Below are positions 12,555-24,985 of a stretch of DNA of 64,000 nucleotides, in pieces. How positions within the stretch are numbered: the stretch's first letter is position 1; each line of letters begins with the position of its first letter. Origin of the DNA: Daphnia pulex (lineage: Eukaryota > Arthropoda > Branchiopoda > Diplostraca > Daphniidae); the NCBI RefSeq assembly GCF_021134715.1, contig NC_060026.1, positions 15,987,001 through 16,051,000 of the forward strand, given 5' to 3'. The notes beneath the pieces are model-generated. The model was not told the origin of the DNA and did no database searches. It saw only the letters and a list, made by a program, of their open reading frames with translations. The position numbers and the translations under genes are program-made.

Positions 12555-15127
12555 GCTGTAACAGAAACTGATAGCTGTCACCTAAAATTTCCTTACAGTA
12601 GCAGCGAGAAATTTCTTCAGAGATGTGCAAAGTAAACGTAACGAAACTGGCAGGAAAATGATCAAAGGCTATGCCGTCTAGCGTCAGAAAAAAGAAACGT
12701 TTAACAGTAACATGAAAACAATGTCCGTTCTAGCTCTTTGACACTTATATAATATAAACAAACAAAGGCAAATAACTTTGACACTCACGTAATATTCTCC
12801 CCTCCAAATGTGTTTCTCGTCTTCATCAAAAAGCTACCGCCGCACTATAGAAGGCAGCTTTACATTCGTTTATGTGTCTTGTCTATCTGTTAGTGATTCC
12901 AGATTGTTGATGAAATATCGTATACTACTACGTTTACGTATCACCCTTTTAACTTTATTCCTGTCATTCTGCACTTTGGCTTACTTGTGATAAATCTTTC
13001 TTTATCTCGGTAGGTTTCGACGGCCATTGATGTTCACGCTGTTAATGGAGATGTTGCCTAATAAGGAGATGGTGAAAGGTGTGCTTAAAGCTGTTGCTGC
13101 TGTCACTGTTGTCCTTGGTGTCACAATTCAATGGGGTTGATAAAGCAACAGACCCCTGCCGTCAAATTGTTTAATTTAACTGGTTGGTGCAGTATGTTAT
13201 GAAAATGAAAAAACAAAAAACAAAAAACAAAAAAACATAATAAGAAAGTAACAGATGATCAGAATGAGTTGGGAAATTCAATTAAAGTTACATGACTAAC
13301 AATTGTATTTTAAAGATTTCACAAAGGAAATATATACAATCTTATTACCACTGTTATGTATGTATGTTTATCATCCCTTATCTTTCATATCTATATTTTA
13401 CCTCCATTAAATTAATTTTATCGATATGAAATGTTCAATTTCCCTTGCAAAGTTCAGTCAATCAAGACAGGGGGAGACTGCCTTGATTGACTGTGCCCAG
13501 GGAGATTACCTGGGCAAGGAAGAAGAGTGCGAGGCAAGTTTACTAGGGAGCGATTAGTCATAGTAAGCTCTGGGTTAAGACTCATAACCCTCCAAAAGTT
13601 GATCATGCGTCTTCCAAGTCCCCATTCGAACAGAGCCCTCCTCATCCTCCTGGTTTCACAGCGGGTGAGTGACCACCGCGGGCGTTGGTTAGTGGTTAGT
13701 TAGGGAAAGGCAGCCCAGATATGCACTTGTCTACATCATAGATACATCATAGCCTACTTCTGGTGAAGAAAAAGGCTTATTTAGCATAATTTCATCGGCT
13801 TGACTGCGGGACAGAGCAAAATCGAATCAAATCGAACGAAATTAAAGAGTATCTGCATGTTTAAAAAAATCTTTTTGTTACAGAAGAGTTTTGATAAGTA
13901 ACAGATTAAGATTACCCAATCGAGTCTTGAAATATTAACAGTTTTAAATCCAGTACATGATGACCTCATTTAATCACCACAGGGGAGAACATCTAAAACA
14001 TTGCAAGAGAATGATCATGAAACTAAAAACTAACCCAACTGAAATACAATTTTTTTACCTGCATGACAGTTTTCAAAACAAGATTTCCTCAAACTGGCAC
14101 TTTACCTTGTAGTGATGTTTGGTTTCCTGATATTGAACTGCAGTCATCATTTGTACACGGGTAGACAGGAGACAGGAGCTTGGAATTTCTCATCGAGTTT
14201 GGCTCCAGCAGGTCGAGGTGGCTATTGCTGACTCTTCACAATCAAGTTCACTTCATCAGGTGCTTGTTCTTCGACATTGGAGTCTTCACCATAAGTGACA
14301 ACATTATGTATTTGAAAGACCTATACTTGTTGTTGTTGTAATGGCAATGGTGGTCGGCCAGGATAAAGGTTTCCTTTCTTTCAACCACATGGAAATGGAC
14401 GAGGCACAGGACATTGACGACATTGAAAATGAAACTTCGCGCTAACCAACTTTCTTGTAGAATTTTTTTCTTGCAACCACAATTCGATTAAACTTTCATT
14501 GAAAACCACACTCAACTGTCTTCTTAACCACAAACGTGAATTTTGCAGACGAATTAGGTGAGAACGTTCATCAACGTCGTCTGCAAGACTGCAACGCCGC
14601 TAATGTTTGATAAAATGTTTTGACAAATAAGAATAACTGTTGATTTAATTTATTCCATTATTTCTTATTCCTTGTATTTCCCAAAAAAGGCTAAACTAAA
14701 ATTACCCGATGCCCGAAGGATTTCTATAATCACTTTGCTGGTATGTGGGATGGATTAGTTGTCGATTGTCTCACTAGATGACCTTTACAACTATAGCCAT
14801 CTAGCGCTAATTGGTCATTCAAGCAAAAATAAAATAAAGAGACTTTAGCGGCGCCAGCCTTTAGCGTCGTTATCATCAATTAACTTCTCAGCGCATCTCC
14901 ACTACCGAGTAAGTTAGTTAAAGGTTTCATTAATGTCGTTCAAAAAAAAAATTGATATTAAAAAGGTTTTTTTCGTTCAGGGTTCGTCATATCTCATACC
15001 GGTCTATTACAGCAGTAGCCAACCCTCGAGTACTACTGCGTACAAGAGTGTCCCACGTCTTACGATGATAAGCGATCTGACTTGCCCCAACGAATTTATC
15101 TAAGGTGTTTTTATATATATGCCGCGC
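12555..15127. other. Intergenic, gene-free
   Basis: No coding region I can support. An (A5-6 C) simple repeat lies at about 13209-13236, and a short hairpin of TCAATCAAG type at about 13457-13493. Confidence 0.35.
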
Positions 15128-15335
15128 ATATAGGATGTTAGTAGTTGGTGTTGGTTAGTAGTAGTATTAGTTATTGGTGTTAGTTAGTAGTAGTGTTTTA
15201 GTGGTTAGTTTAAGTTGGTTTTTAGTAAGGGTTAGTACATGTATGGTTAGTTTAGCACAGTAGTTAGTAGTAGTGGTTTAGTAGTTGTTGGTTTAGTTGG
15301 TTTTAGTAAGGGTTAGTACATGCATGGTTATATTA
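15128..15335. repeat. TTAGT-rich minisatellite
   Basis: A stretch made almost only of GTTAGT, TAGTAG and GGTTAG words. Within it a longer unit around TAAGGGTTAGTACATG recurs about 83 bases apart (near 15226 and 15308). It recalls the arthropod telomere word TTAGG but is degenerate and lacks perfect pentamers, so it is an interstitial minisatellite. Confidence 0.7.
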
Positions 15336-15363
15336 TACAGAGCGATACGGGGAACAACAATGG

Positions 15364-15445
15364 AGGACAATGTGGCGGAAGTGGGAATCGAACACGGGAC
15401 ATTTGGATACAACGCTAGATGCTATAACCACTATACCATGGTCGC
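15364..15445 (-). repeat. tRNA-like sequence, likely tRNA pseudogene or SINE head
   Basis: On the minus strand it has an A-box-like TGGTATAGTGGTTA and a B-box-like TGTTCGATTCC about 30 bases apart, as in a tRNA promoter. The expected acceptor stem does not pair, so I do not call a working tRNA. Confidence 0.45.
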
Positions 15446-15540
15446 ATATCCTGATCGAACTATTACCGGAAGTAGATCATATCCTAAAAAAGTATTGGCT
15501 GAGAATATCTAACAATATATCATTTTTTTATTTCAACAAT

Positions 15541-15608
15541 TGTAGCCTAGTGGTATAGCCTCCAACTGGCATGCCGGAGTCCCGGGTTCGAATCCCATCG
15601 CCGACATC
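15541..15608 (+). repeat. tRNA-like sequence with perfect B box
   Basis: TAGCCTAGTGGTATAGC (A box) and GGTTCGAATCC (B box) lie in the right order and spacing. The acceptor and T stems do not form, which argues for a tRNA-derived repeat rather than a tRNA gene. It sits about 100 bases from the minus-strand tRNA-like piece. Confidence 0.45.
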
Positions 15609-17409
15609 CAATGTTCCAATTATTTTCGCTGAGAATCTGGTATTGGCTGATAAGGAAATGAGAAGCGATAAGTCATCCTGGATGGAACAAGGAAAGATCA
15701 AATTCTCTTTATTATTTTTTTTTTATGGAAAAAAAATAACTAACAGCCCTTTGGGTGCTAAACGCAGCGCAGGTAGCTGACAATATACTAAAGAATGAAA
15801 AATCGCTTATGCATATCCTCAGTTTAAATTAAACATTTAGAAAAGACCGCTAGATGACTCTTACGTAAAAATTTGAATTTTCGATCGAAATGTGTAACAC
15901 ATAGACACATTCACTTTCAGGGGTTTAAGTATTATTTAATACTTAATTTGAATTCAGATTTGGTTAATAGTTTCGGTTGCTTTACTTCCAGTATCGGAAC
16001 TCTATGGTCGGAAACAGGAGGATAGGATAGGGCGGGAGAATAAAGGTGAATGACGCAAGGTAAAACAAAATTCCCATGCAAATGAAATCATAACTCACAA
16101 ACCAAAAATTCTTGTTTGTCTGATTTAGTTATTTGGGGTTTGGGGCTCGTTCAAACACTCTGAAAAAGACACGTACCAGAGTTTCTGCCATCGGTATCGA
16201 ATATCGATCTCCATTATGTTTTTCTTCTTCTTTTCACTAGAAAATCAACTGCAATAATCAAATTAAAGTCAAACAATAAATTGTGTCCAATATTATCCCG
16301 AATAATAATTAAAAAGACAAATTGTTTTTACTAAAAATGTCATTTTGGTCACTTTAGATGGCGTCGCTGTTCCATCGTGGTGGTAGATAATTCACATGCG
16401 TCTTTTTCTCTCTCTAAAATAATAAGATATCTAAAATTACCTCGCAGCATTTATTTTCCAACCATTTGGTCGGAAATTTTCGGTAATTCAAACCGAGCAT
16501 TGACGCACAATTCAAGGAATTATTTCCCATCGCTCACGGCGTTTTTAAAAAATCCGAGATAAATCTGAAAATATAAGAAAAAAAAAACGAGTTATCAGTT
16601 ACACCCAGCAGCGATCGAATTTCAAAGTCCATCAAACAGCGAAAAGTGGAATTAATAATAATAATAATACCGTGTTGGATTACTTATATTTCTTTCGGGG
16701 GGTAGACATTTCATAATAATGCTGGCCAAGTAGAAAAAATAAGTTTGATGGCATCAACGGCTTGCACACACACATGCGGTTTTTTTTAAAAAGAAGAAAA
16801 GGTGGTGGTGGTGGTGGGGGGGTTTTTAGGTGGGCGAGGCGATATGCCTTTGGGTGCGCAGCGGCGGTGAGTGGCTCAAAGGTCGTCCCGTCGGTGCGAT
16901 GAGCTGACAAGCAGCGGCTTCCTTTGATCTTAAGCGCGTCCAAGTCTTAACGTAGACAGCCTGCCGCTTTTCCCTTTGACGGCGCTTTCCTTTGATCAAT
17001 GCCGCACGCCGACACTTTTCTTTCTTTCTCTGTGTGTGTATAGTTTATACGCACACATATGAGGGGGGAATTTAGAAAATCTTCTCTTCTTTTTTGATAG
17101 AAGAAAATTTTGTTTTTCTCCTTCCGAGTCGGGAGATTTTTTTTTTTTCTTTGGAAGGGAAACAATTGTATCAATCGCGCCGGATGAAAAGAGACGTGTG
17201 GTCTATTGTGTATAGGTGGGATGAAAAAGGAGGGGTTGGGGGGGGGAAAGAGGGCGGAACGGGGCGTGTCGACCAGAAGAGTCGGCACCTTTTGGGGCTT
17301 CTTTTTTTCGGCGTAGTTATACACAGAGCGATCATCACCACCGCTTTTTCCCCACTTCTTCTTCTTCTTCTTTTTGTTTGTTCAGACCCTCCTACTCCTC
17401 CTTCACAAG
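15609..17409. other. Gene-free upstream region with low-complexity tracts
   Basis: No gene seen. There is an (AAT)n microsatellite at about 16653-16669 and purine- or pyrimidine-rich tracts (GGT/GGGG near 16800, TTC/CTT near 17350). Open frames here follow the low complexity. Confidence 0.4.
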
Positions 17410-17417
17410 TATAAAAG
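17410..17417 (+). promoter_or_regulatory. TATA box of the C13-like gene
   Basis: TATAAAAG stands 205 bases before the coding start; a CCCAGTG initiator-like word follows near 17451-17457. Confidence 0.5.
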
Positions 17418-17490
17418 TGGCCCAGTCGGCCACTTTCCCACCCAAACGTTTGCCCAGTGCTCCCGCTGAAACAAGTCGAAACAAACAGCA

Positions 17491-17532
17491 ATGTCCCCAT
17501 CCCCAGTACTAGTGCCATTACTCGTCAGGTGA
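17491..17532 (+). other. Upstream ORF or alternative first exon
   Basis: A 13-codon frame (MSPSPVLVPLLVR) precedes the main start. It also contains a good donor (TCAG|GTGAAC at 17529), so it may be part of a leader exon. Either way it could modulate translation of the gene that follows. Confidence 0.35.
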
Positions 17533-17614
17533 ACTACTACCACTACCACTGCTACTACCACAGGAGAATTAAAAATTTGAAGTTGAAATTGAAACTTTGA
17601 ACAACGGGAAAAAA

Positions 17615-19835
17615 ATGGAAAAGTGCTGGTTGTTTGTCGTTTTGTTCTTGTGCCGAGCTTCGGCCACTCCGATCTATCCGTCAGAGACCAACAACAACGT
17701 CATCAACAACAATGTGACGACCAACAACAACAGTTCGCTCATTACTGACAATCTATCTAGTCCCCATCGGTCGCAACAACAACAACAACAACAACAGGAG
17801 GAGAATCCCGAATGGGAAATTCTGTACGACAAGGAAATCGGAACGTGGTGCCAACCCGCCACTTCCGATTTGTTGCCTCCGCCACCACCTCATTTTAGTG
17901 AACAACAATTTCCCAATCTGCAGAGGATGACGGCCAACGCCGGATCCAGTAAAGATTCCGCAATGTTGACCCGCTGGGTCGATGCCGCCCTCAAACTCGT
18001 GCGGAGTCAAACGCTTCACATTAATTGCAGTTCGGACGGAGTGTGTCCGCCGGATGAAACGGAGCAACAACAAAGTACGACGGCCAACACGTTGAACCGA
18101 CCCGTGGCCAGCAACATGAACCTCTACGTCGCCATGGCAACGGACGTGAAACACCAAAAACATAAACTGGAAGCCGTTTTACCTGACGGCGCCTTGACTA
18201 AAACTGGCGCTCACGACGCCTGGATCGTCCTGGACCCGACGCCTCATCTCGCCCTGGGCCACACTCTGTACGTCTTTGTCATCGATTTCAACACGTCCGA
18301 CGTCAATTGCATCGCCGCTGGCGGAATTCCCCTAGGTAATAAAATAATTCAAATTTAATTCAAAGAAATTATTTTAAATTAAAAATCTGAATACATCAGA
18401 TGGAGATGAATGCATCAATCAAGTGTTCAAGAATCGGTGTCCCAACCGGATGATGGTGAGGAGAGCCACGGCCGGCGCCACCCACTGGCGCCACAAGGGC
18501 CAGCACCGATGCGACGTCGATTTCCTGCCACTGGTCCACCTGCAAAACAAGGCGCCACTGCAGAGCGAACAGCGGCTGTTGTGCAGCAACGACGTCAAAG
18601 GATTGGCTCCTTGTCCGCAGCTGCGGACGTGGAACGAAACGTCGGAATTGATTTGCGATCCGCTCAGTTCCAATCATAAAAGATGCGACAGCACCCAGGA
18701 CGTGGTCAAGACCCGGTGTCGATTGTTCGAGACTTGCGACCAGGCCGTTCTCATTTCCGGCGGATGGAATTGGCAGTGGAGCGGAGAGCGGGAAGTCAAC
18801 CGGTTGCTCTCCATGTACCGAATGTTGCGTCACAACGGATTCGACAAGCAGAGCATTAAAATCTTTTTCGCCAACGGAGCCAGGGCTAAAAGAGGAGGAG
18901 AGCACATTGTCGATCCGGCGGAATCGGTGGCTGCGGGAGCAGCACTTCCGGCCGATCCATTTTCCTTTTCAGCGCCCAAAGTGTTGAACGGTGGTACGGA
19001 GAAACCAGTGAACCAACATCGACATCACGACCACCATCCGAACGAACGTCCCGCCATGTATCCGGCCTCGTTGAAAATTGGCCTGCGAAATCACATCCGC
19101 ACCATGTGCACCACTCCGCATTGTGCCGACTCGCTCGTCGTTTACCTGTCGAGTCCGACCCGACCGGATGGCGCTTCTCTTTTGTGGGATGCCGACAACA
19201 ATGGAGAGGTAAATTCATTTGTCTAAAATTTAAAAAAGAAATGGTTAATTAAAATTAATTAAATTTGATTGGCAGTATGACGAAACGGAGGTTTATACCA
19301 TTCGTGAATTCCTTCGCGACATCCAGGATTGCGTGGCCCGCCAGGTGGTCGTGTTGGTTGACCAGAATTATTCGGGACTGTTGGCCGACGGTTTGAAACG
19401 ATCGAAACGACACGCCAACGTCTTGATGTTCACCAGCGGCCAATCGCATCAGCTGTCGCACGTCGGAGAATTCACGTACCACTGGGCCAATTATCCTCAC
19501 GGCCACTCGTGTCTCTCGCAAGCCTTCAAGGTTCGTTCCAAATCACATTTAGACTCCTAAAAATTGACTTGTTAGTTTACAAAATTGGAATTTGCATTTG
19601 AAATTAGGATTCGTTGGATGTTGTCAAATTCTCCACCAGTCGGTACGAAGATTCTTCTAATGGGACGTTAAAATACAATTTATTCGGGGCTCCGTGTGAT
19701 GCCGTGCCACCTTATTCCAGCTACGAACTGAAATCACTTTACATGGGATGCCAATACGTTCCGACTCGGTTGTGGCTCAGCCGGCCCGGATCGGACGTCG
19801 ATCCACCCCCAAGACTTGGAAGAAGAAGACGATAA
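17615..19835 (+). CDS. Secreted protein with peptidase C13 (legumain)-like fold, probably inactive
   Basis: Exons 17615-18335, 18400-19208, 19276-19530, 19608-19835 join to 670 residues. It starts with a signal peptide (MEKCWLFVVLFLCRASA), then Asn- and Gln-rich linkers (a Q8 run) and a Cys-containing N-terminal region. The second half follows the C13 plan: AVLISGGWNW plus REVNRLLSMYRMLRHNG corresponds to the legumain VIVAGSNGW and HAYQIIHRNG strands; DSLVVYLSSPTRPDG to VFIYFTDHG; and QVVVLVDQNYSGLLAD to MVFYIEACESGSM. In this alignment the catalytic His and Cys are absent. A DADNNGEYDETE loop, split by intron 2, matches the EF-hand calcium loop spacing. The fold call rests on motif-level similarity and needs a profile search. 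The start is the first ATG before the signal peptide. Confidence 0.65.
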
Positions 19836-20618
19836 AATGTTTCTTTTTTTTTTTAAACAAAACAAAACAAATTTTTATACGTTTATATACATTGAAGATT
19901 TAATTATTTTGTACGTGTGTGTGTCGTTTGTGTTGTGTGAATTTTTTGGCCCGTTTTTCTCAGGTCTTGAGGCATTTGGCGTCGTATCCATTTTTCTTAT
20001 TTTTTTAAACGGTACCGTGTATCTTTTAATTTCTTTATTTTTTTAAATATTTAGCCTCGACATTTGAAAATCTTAATAGGCAAAAATATTTAAAATAATG
20101 GAGTCGTGTGTGTTGACCAATAACAAGTAAATAGCCCCTCACTTTTTATATTTTCTGGATGATATAATTAATCTTTTGTAATCACCCGTTTTTGTTTGAC
20201 GCAAAAGTAAGCAACATGTTTGAATTATACGCAGTATAGAAACCCTTGAAACAATCTAGCGCCATTTGATGTGTACGTTTTACATGTTCAAGGACCCACT
20301 TGAAATACCAGCAAGGCCATTGAAATTTCTTTATGTTGATTGTCAAGTGACCCAAGAGCACACACATTCTCTCATGGTCAAATTCCTAGACATGTGTAAC
20401 CAAAGTGCAGTATCAACAAGTTGCCCATAATTGGATGTTGTGTCACTATTTTTAAAATCCAACAGTCTAGTTTTGCACTCTGTAAATGACTATTTCGTTA
20501 GACCGCTTATTGGACAAGAGTATTAATGGCAACAATAAACTTAAAAGTGATATTATAAGAGTATGTATTTGAGACTCACTGGTATTACAGCAATCTCAAT
20601 TTGATGGAAAGAAGAAAC
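19836..20618. other. Convergent intergenic region
   Basis: AT-rich 3' flank between the C13-like gene and the HINT gene. No further gene seen. Confidence 0.45.
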
Positions 20619-21123
<505 letters not shown>

Positions 21124-21910
21124 TGCGTACTAATCAATAGTACTAGAATTTCCAGAATTAATTTTCTCTACGAATGTGACGTGTGAATTTGATTAATTTT
21201 GACGAGAAGTAGACAATTGCATTGTAGTCTGCTACGAATACTAAACGAGGTCCTCTAGCGGGCCTTGATCGAAATAAATAAAACGAGGCAAATATGAAAA
21301 TTGCACCATACAACTTTACCTGATTGCGGTATATCTCTTTCATTCGATTTCAAATGGTTTGGCAAAGAGAGTTATGCTACTGGAGGAAAATGTTTGTCGG
21401 CGACAAAAATCGATTCTGGCGTGGCAAACGATGTTATGTAACACGCTGAACGATTGTTATCCTTTCACGGGAAATAAAAGTGTCTATTGTAATATCCGAT
21501 CCGTCAAAACAAAATAATATTATTAATGGGATTTTTATGTAGGTTTGTCACCGATATCGTCGACAGGTTTGCAGACATCCTTGTCGACGTTCCATTTCCG
21601 TTCGAGATTGAGAAACTGATTGAGGGAAAGAAAAGTCGTAACATTTATTTATACTTGCAACAAAAAATAACTTAATTGTATTATTCTATTAACAATCAGT
21701 TACTCTGAAACATGGCTTATAAAATGTATTTGGCGCAACAGTCATGTAGTCGACATGTTTCGACGGTATATCAATCAACCAACAACAATTGAATGTTGGA
21801 TAACGTCGGCATCTCTGACTAGAATTTCAATTAGTAATACATACGCAAGACGCTGAATTGTATCATCGTGTGCTCATTTCGTGAAAGAATTCGCGCATAA
21901 ATATCTGAGC
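21124..21910. other. Intergenic between HINT and a GPCR
   Basis: No coding region or clear repeat that I can support. Confidence 0.4.
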
Positions 21911-22996
21911 TCAAAGGGGCGGACTGACGGCAACATGATCCTGTTGAATAAAAGATCGCAACGACGGAAAGGTCCGTTTCAAAGCCTTGGCAAATTCCCG
22001 ACTTCTCAGAATGTACAGCAGCGGACTGATGACGGAATGCAACAGGCGCATTTCTCTGGCGTACGGGTAGACGGCCACCACATCGTCGTGGGTGCATTGA
22101 AATGGATTCAACTTGCAGAAGACCATCGAGATGCAAACCAATCCCATCGGTAGAGTGCAGACGCACAATGAAGCCACTCCGCAAAACAGAGTGACAGAGG
22201 CCTCCAATTCCAGTCGGCAAATGGTTTTATTGGGCAGATGGACAAAGTACTTGTCCGGTTTGAGTGTCGACGAATTGGATGCCGAGGATAACACGTCGAC
22301 CGGCTGCTGATGAACTCCCGTCGCTGCGTGATGAGCTCGGAAACGTAAATAGTGGCGGGTTTTGACGTAAACGGCCGTTTGGGCGACGATGATGAGTCCG
22401 ACTATGACAAAATGGAAAAACGCCACCCATTTCAAGAAAGACGAATTGATGGCTGCACATTCGGGGAACGGGATACTTCCAGTCCAGTAAGGACTCGTTA
22501 AAATGAAGAAAACCAGGAGCCACGAAGTGATGAGACATCCGGCCACTCCGGCCACTGTCACGTATTTGCGATGTTTGATTGGATTGCTGATGGCGAACCA
22601 GCGGTCGGCAGTGGCTAATAACAAACTCACCAATAAACTGGTGTAAGGTGATCCCACGAACAGAGTGTAAATCTGGCAAAAGATTTCAGTGCGGCTGATG
22701 GTGGGGATGAAAATGACGGTCCAGTACTCGTAGATGCCCATGAGGAGAATGGCGAAATGACAGGTGATGTTGCCCAGCCAAAAGGCGTTGCGTGGGTTGT
22801 AAAGTTGCCGAGATCTTAAAATGACAAAGGCCACCAGCAATTGAATGGGGATGCCGAATATGACGGCAATGCTCCTGATGATGAGCAGTTCCAGGGGTAA
22901 GACGATCGGAACCACTTCGTCCTGGATTTCTTGGCTGACACTGGCGGTTGCGTTGATGATGGCCCATTCCTCCTGGGTGACTTGTTGATTCGCCAT
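21911..22996 (-). CDS. Class A (rhodopsin-like) orphan GPCR, copy 1
   Basis: Single coding exon, 361 residues from MANQQVTQEE. A likely acceptor (CACTTTTAG) lies just upstream, so a 5'UTR intron is expected. Seven hydrophobic segments can be traced. Family marks: TM1-loop RQLYNPRNAFWLGN, Cys of extracellular loop 1 (FCQIY), and the TM3 end ATADRWFAISNP, where the usual DRY is DRW; TM7 carries SPLLY in place of NPxxY; TM6 lacks CWxP. Sequons (NAT) lie in the N-terminus. It closely matches the gene at 36932-38053. It is probably a lineage-expanded receptor of unknown ligand; a chemosensory or peptide role is only a guess. Confidence 0.88.
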   Translation of the reverse strand: MANQQVTQEEWAIINATASVSQEIQDEVVPIVLPLELLIIRSIAVIFGIPIQLLVAFVILRSRQLYNPRNAFWLGNITCHFAILLMGIYEYWTVIFIPTISRTEIFCQIYTLFVGSPYTSLLVSLLLATADRWFAISNPIKHRKYVTVAGVAGCLITSWLLVFFILTSPYWTGSIPFPECAAINSSFLKWVAFFHFVIVGLIIVAQTAVYVKTRHYLRFRAHHAATGVHQQPVDVLSSASNSSTLKPDKYFVHLPNKTICRLELEASVTLFCGVASLCVCTLPMGLVCISMVFCKLNPFQCTHDDVVAVYPYAREMRLLHSVISPLLYILRSREFAKALKRTFPSLRSFIQQDHVAVSPPL

Positions 22997-23798
22997 GGAT
23001 CCAGGAGCATCTAAAAGTGACGATGGGCAAACACAAACTGTTATTGCTGGATGAGAAAAACATGGACAAGTATACGCACAATACAATTGGTGCGCAGCCG
23101 CAGCCTATGACAAAGATTTCCAGCAATGATCCAAGTTGCAGGTTCCTACCCTTTGCTTTCCCATCAAGGGAATTCCATTATCAAAGTGATCTCGTTGGTA
23201 ATTTATCCTCTTTATACATTTCCCACGAAAAGCAATAAGCATAATGTTTGACGACTCAAAGTTTGATCGACCCAAGGGTTTGCTTCAGTCAAATATGCAG
23301 AACAACATCAAAGGATTTGCGATTGGCTTTTCATGACTCTTCAGTCGAGCTGATTTGTATACGACTGCGGCTTTTTGATTGCCAAAACGTCGGCATGAAA
23401 AGTAGTAGTATATCTAGGGCGTTAATTAACTGCGCCGCCAATTTTTCTTTACAAACGTCTGGCTACTTTACTTAAAATTGGCAATTTAACGTTTTGATGT
23501 TTGGTAGGTTTTTTAGGAATTCAAACGATAAACCCTTTTGCAGCCATCTTGAGTTATTGGCTGTAACTAGACGTAACCATAAATGATTTTAAACATTTCG
23601 TGGCAGTTGCATGGCGATGGCATTTACGGATCACGACGACAATATGGAAAGATATCAAATATCAAATGTTAAATTATCTGTTTTCAGGTAGATATAATAA
23701 ATGGGGGAATTCTTTCTAGAGGAACCAAAGGGCATTTTACCTTGTCCAATGAAAATACGTAAAATCCGTATTCCGGCTGTTACCAGATCGGATTAGGC
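22997..23798. other. Intergenic and GPCR leader region
   Basis: Contains the presumed 5' leader of GPCR copy 1 (minus strand). I see no other supported feature. Confidence 0.4.
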
Positions 23799-24380
23799 CT
23801 ATTTGATGCAGCCGTAGGCGGGGGGTTCGTCTGGTGTAAAAGTCCTTCGTCCAGCACGTCTATGATAGCCAATATCTGTCATCTTCTCCACAAGGACATC
23901 TGTCTTCTCCAACCAATCCATTGTTTCCAGCTCCATCAAATTCTGATATTCAGTCCTAAGATAACAAAATGCAACAAAGGTTACTAGGTACATTTAGCTG
24001 AACTATCTTTCAATTTCCAGTTAAAACTATACACCAGAATTCAGATAAAAAATGAAGGACATCATTTTAACAATGTAGAATGTTGATGACAATAAAAGTT
24101 TAGTTCAAAAGCATGATATTGCATTCAGTCGTTGGAAACTATAGAGTATGGCATTCTAGTTCATGCAATCATAACATACTGCACCTCATTCTTGGATACT
24201 TCATTTTAGCAGTTTAGTTCAATCAGTAACATCAACAGTTTACGAATTAGAATGGTGGCCATTGTCTGACATCATATTAGCAGCCAAGATAACAAATAAA
24301 CAGTAAATAAAGCGATAAATATTTTTTATCAAATATCAACATACCTCATGAATAACATCAACCTGTGCTTTGTCCTCCAT
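23799..24380 (-). CDS. 59-residue acidic protein, unrecognised
   Basis: Two exons on the minus strand: 24345-24380 (MEDKAQVDVIHE, ending at a consensus GAG|GTATGT donor) and 23799-23942 (acceptor ATATCAG). The join is in phase and gives 59 residues with a helical acidic middle (NLMELETMDWLEKTDVLVEK) and a basic, proline-containing tail (GYHRRAGRRTFTPDEPPAYG). No signal peptide or membrane segment. An alternative upstream acceptor (TTATCTTAG at about 23953) gives an immediate stop in this phase, which is why I chose ATATCAG. The family is unknown to me. Confidence 0.5.
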
Positions 24381-24985
24381 TTGACGATGGACTGGATAGA
24401 TTGAAAATCACAATAAGATTAAGGACACATTCTAGATTGATGAAAATGGTTAAATGGCCGATAACGTTCGTCCTGCATGACCAATTGTTTTTGAAGGTCG
24501 TCAGTGTCATATGGGTAATAACAGGTGGACAGCAAAATCATTTTCTTTATTACTTTTCTGAAGTGTGCTCTTAATTTAGCCTACATAATATATTCTTTAG
24601 ACGTGCCAGCTCTGATTCTAGAGAAATGCAAATTTCATGACCAGCCCTTTTGAAAGATTGAAACAAAAGCCAAACGTCCGAATTTCACGTCTGCTCTTGC
24701 ATGACGTCACTAATTGAAGATTGACACTTATACGCGCCAAATCTTGAAATTTTAAAATACAAATGAAACGATTGTGGTTAATCTCTAACTGGGAACTCAC
24801 ACATGTGAGTACCAGGGACACGAAGAAACCATGTAATTCTAACTTACTTCTTAATTCTACTGTACTTTTTTTTTCTACTTGTAAAACTAATACCCACGTC
24901 TTGGTATATAGCCATGAGGAAGGACCGGAAAAAATGATGGAATTATTTTCCTTTGTCGCCCGGAAGTGCCCAGGAAAAGAAAAGT
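24381..24985. other. Intergenic, no gene seen
   Basis: Short unsupported frames only. Confidence 0.35.

Noticed and set aside
15128-15335. True telomeric array
   Set aside because: No run of perfect TTAGG; flanked by unique sequence on both sides.
15541-15608. Functional tRNA gene
   Set aside because: B box is perfect but acceptor and T stems do not pair.
17094-17518. Open frames on both strands before the C13-like gene
   Set aside because: They arise from poly-purine/poly-pyrimidine tracts in the promoter and leader region.
23001-23086. Longer N-terminus for GPCR copy 1 (30 extra residues)
   Set aside because: It needs a non-ATG start and crosses a good 3' splice site (CACTTTTAG) in the leader.
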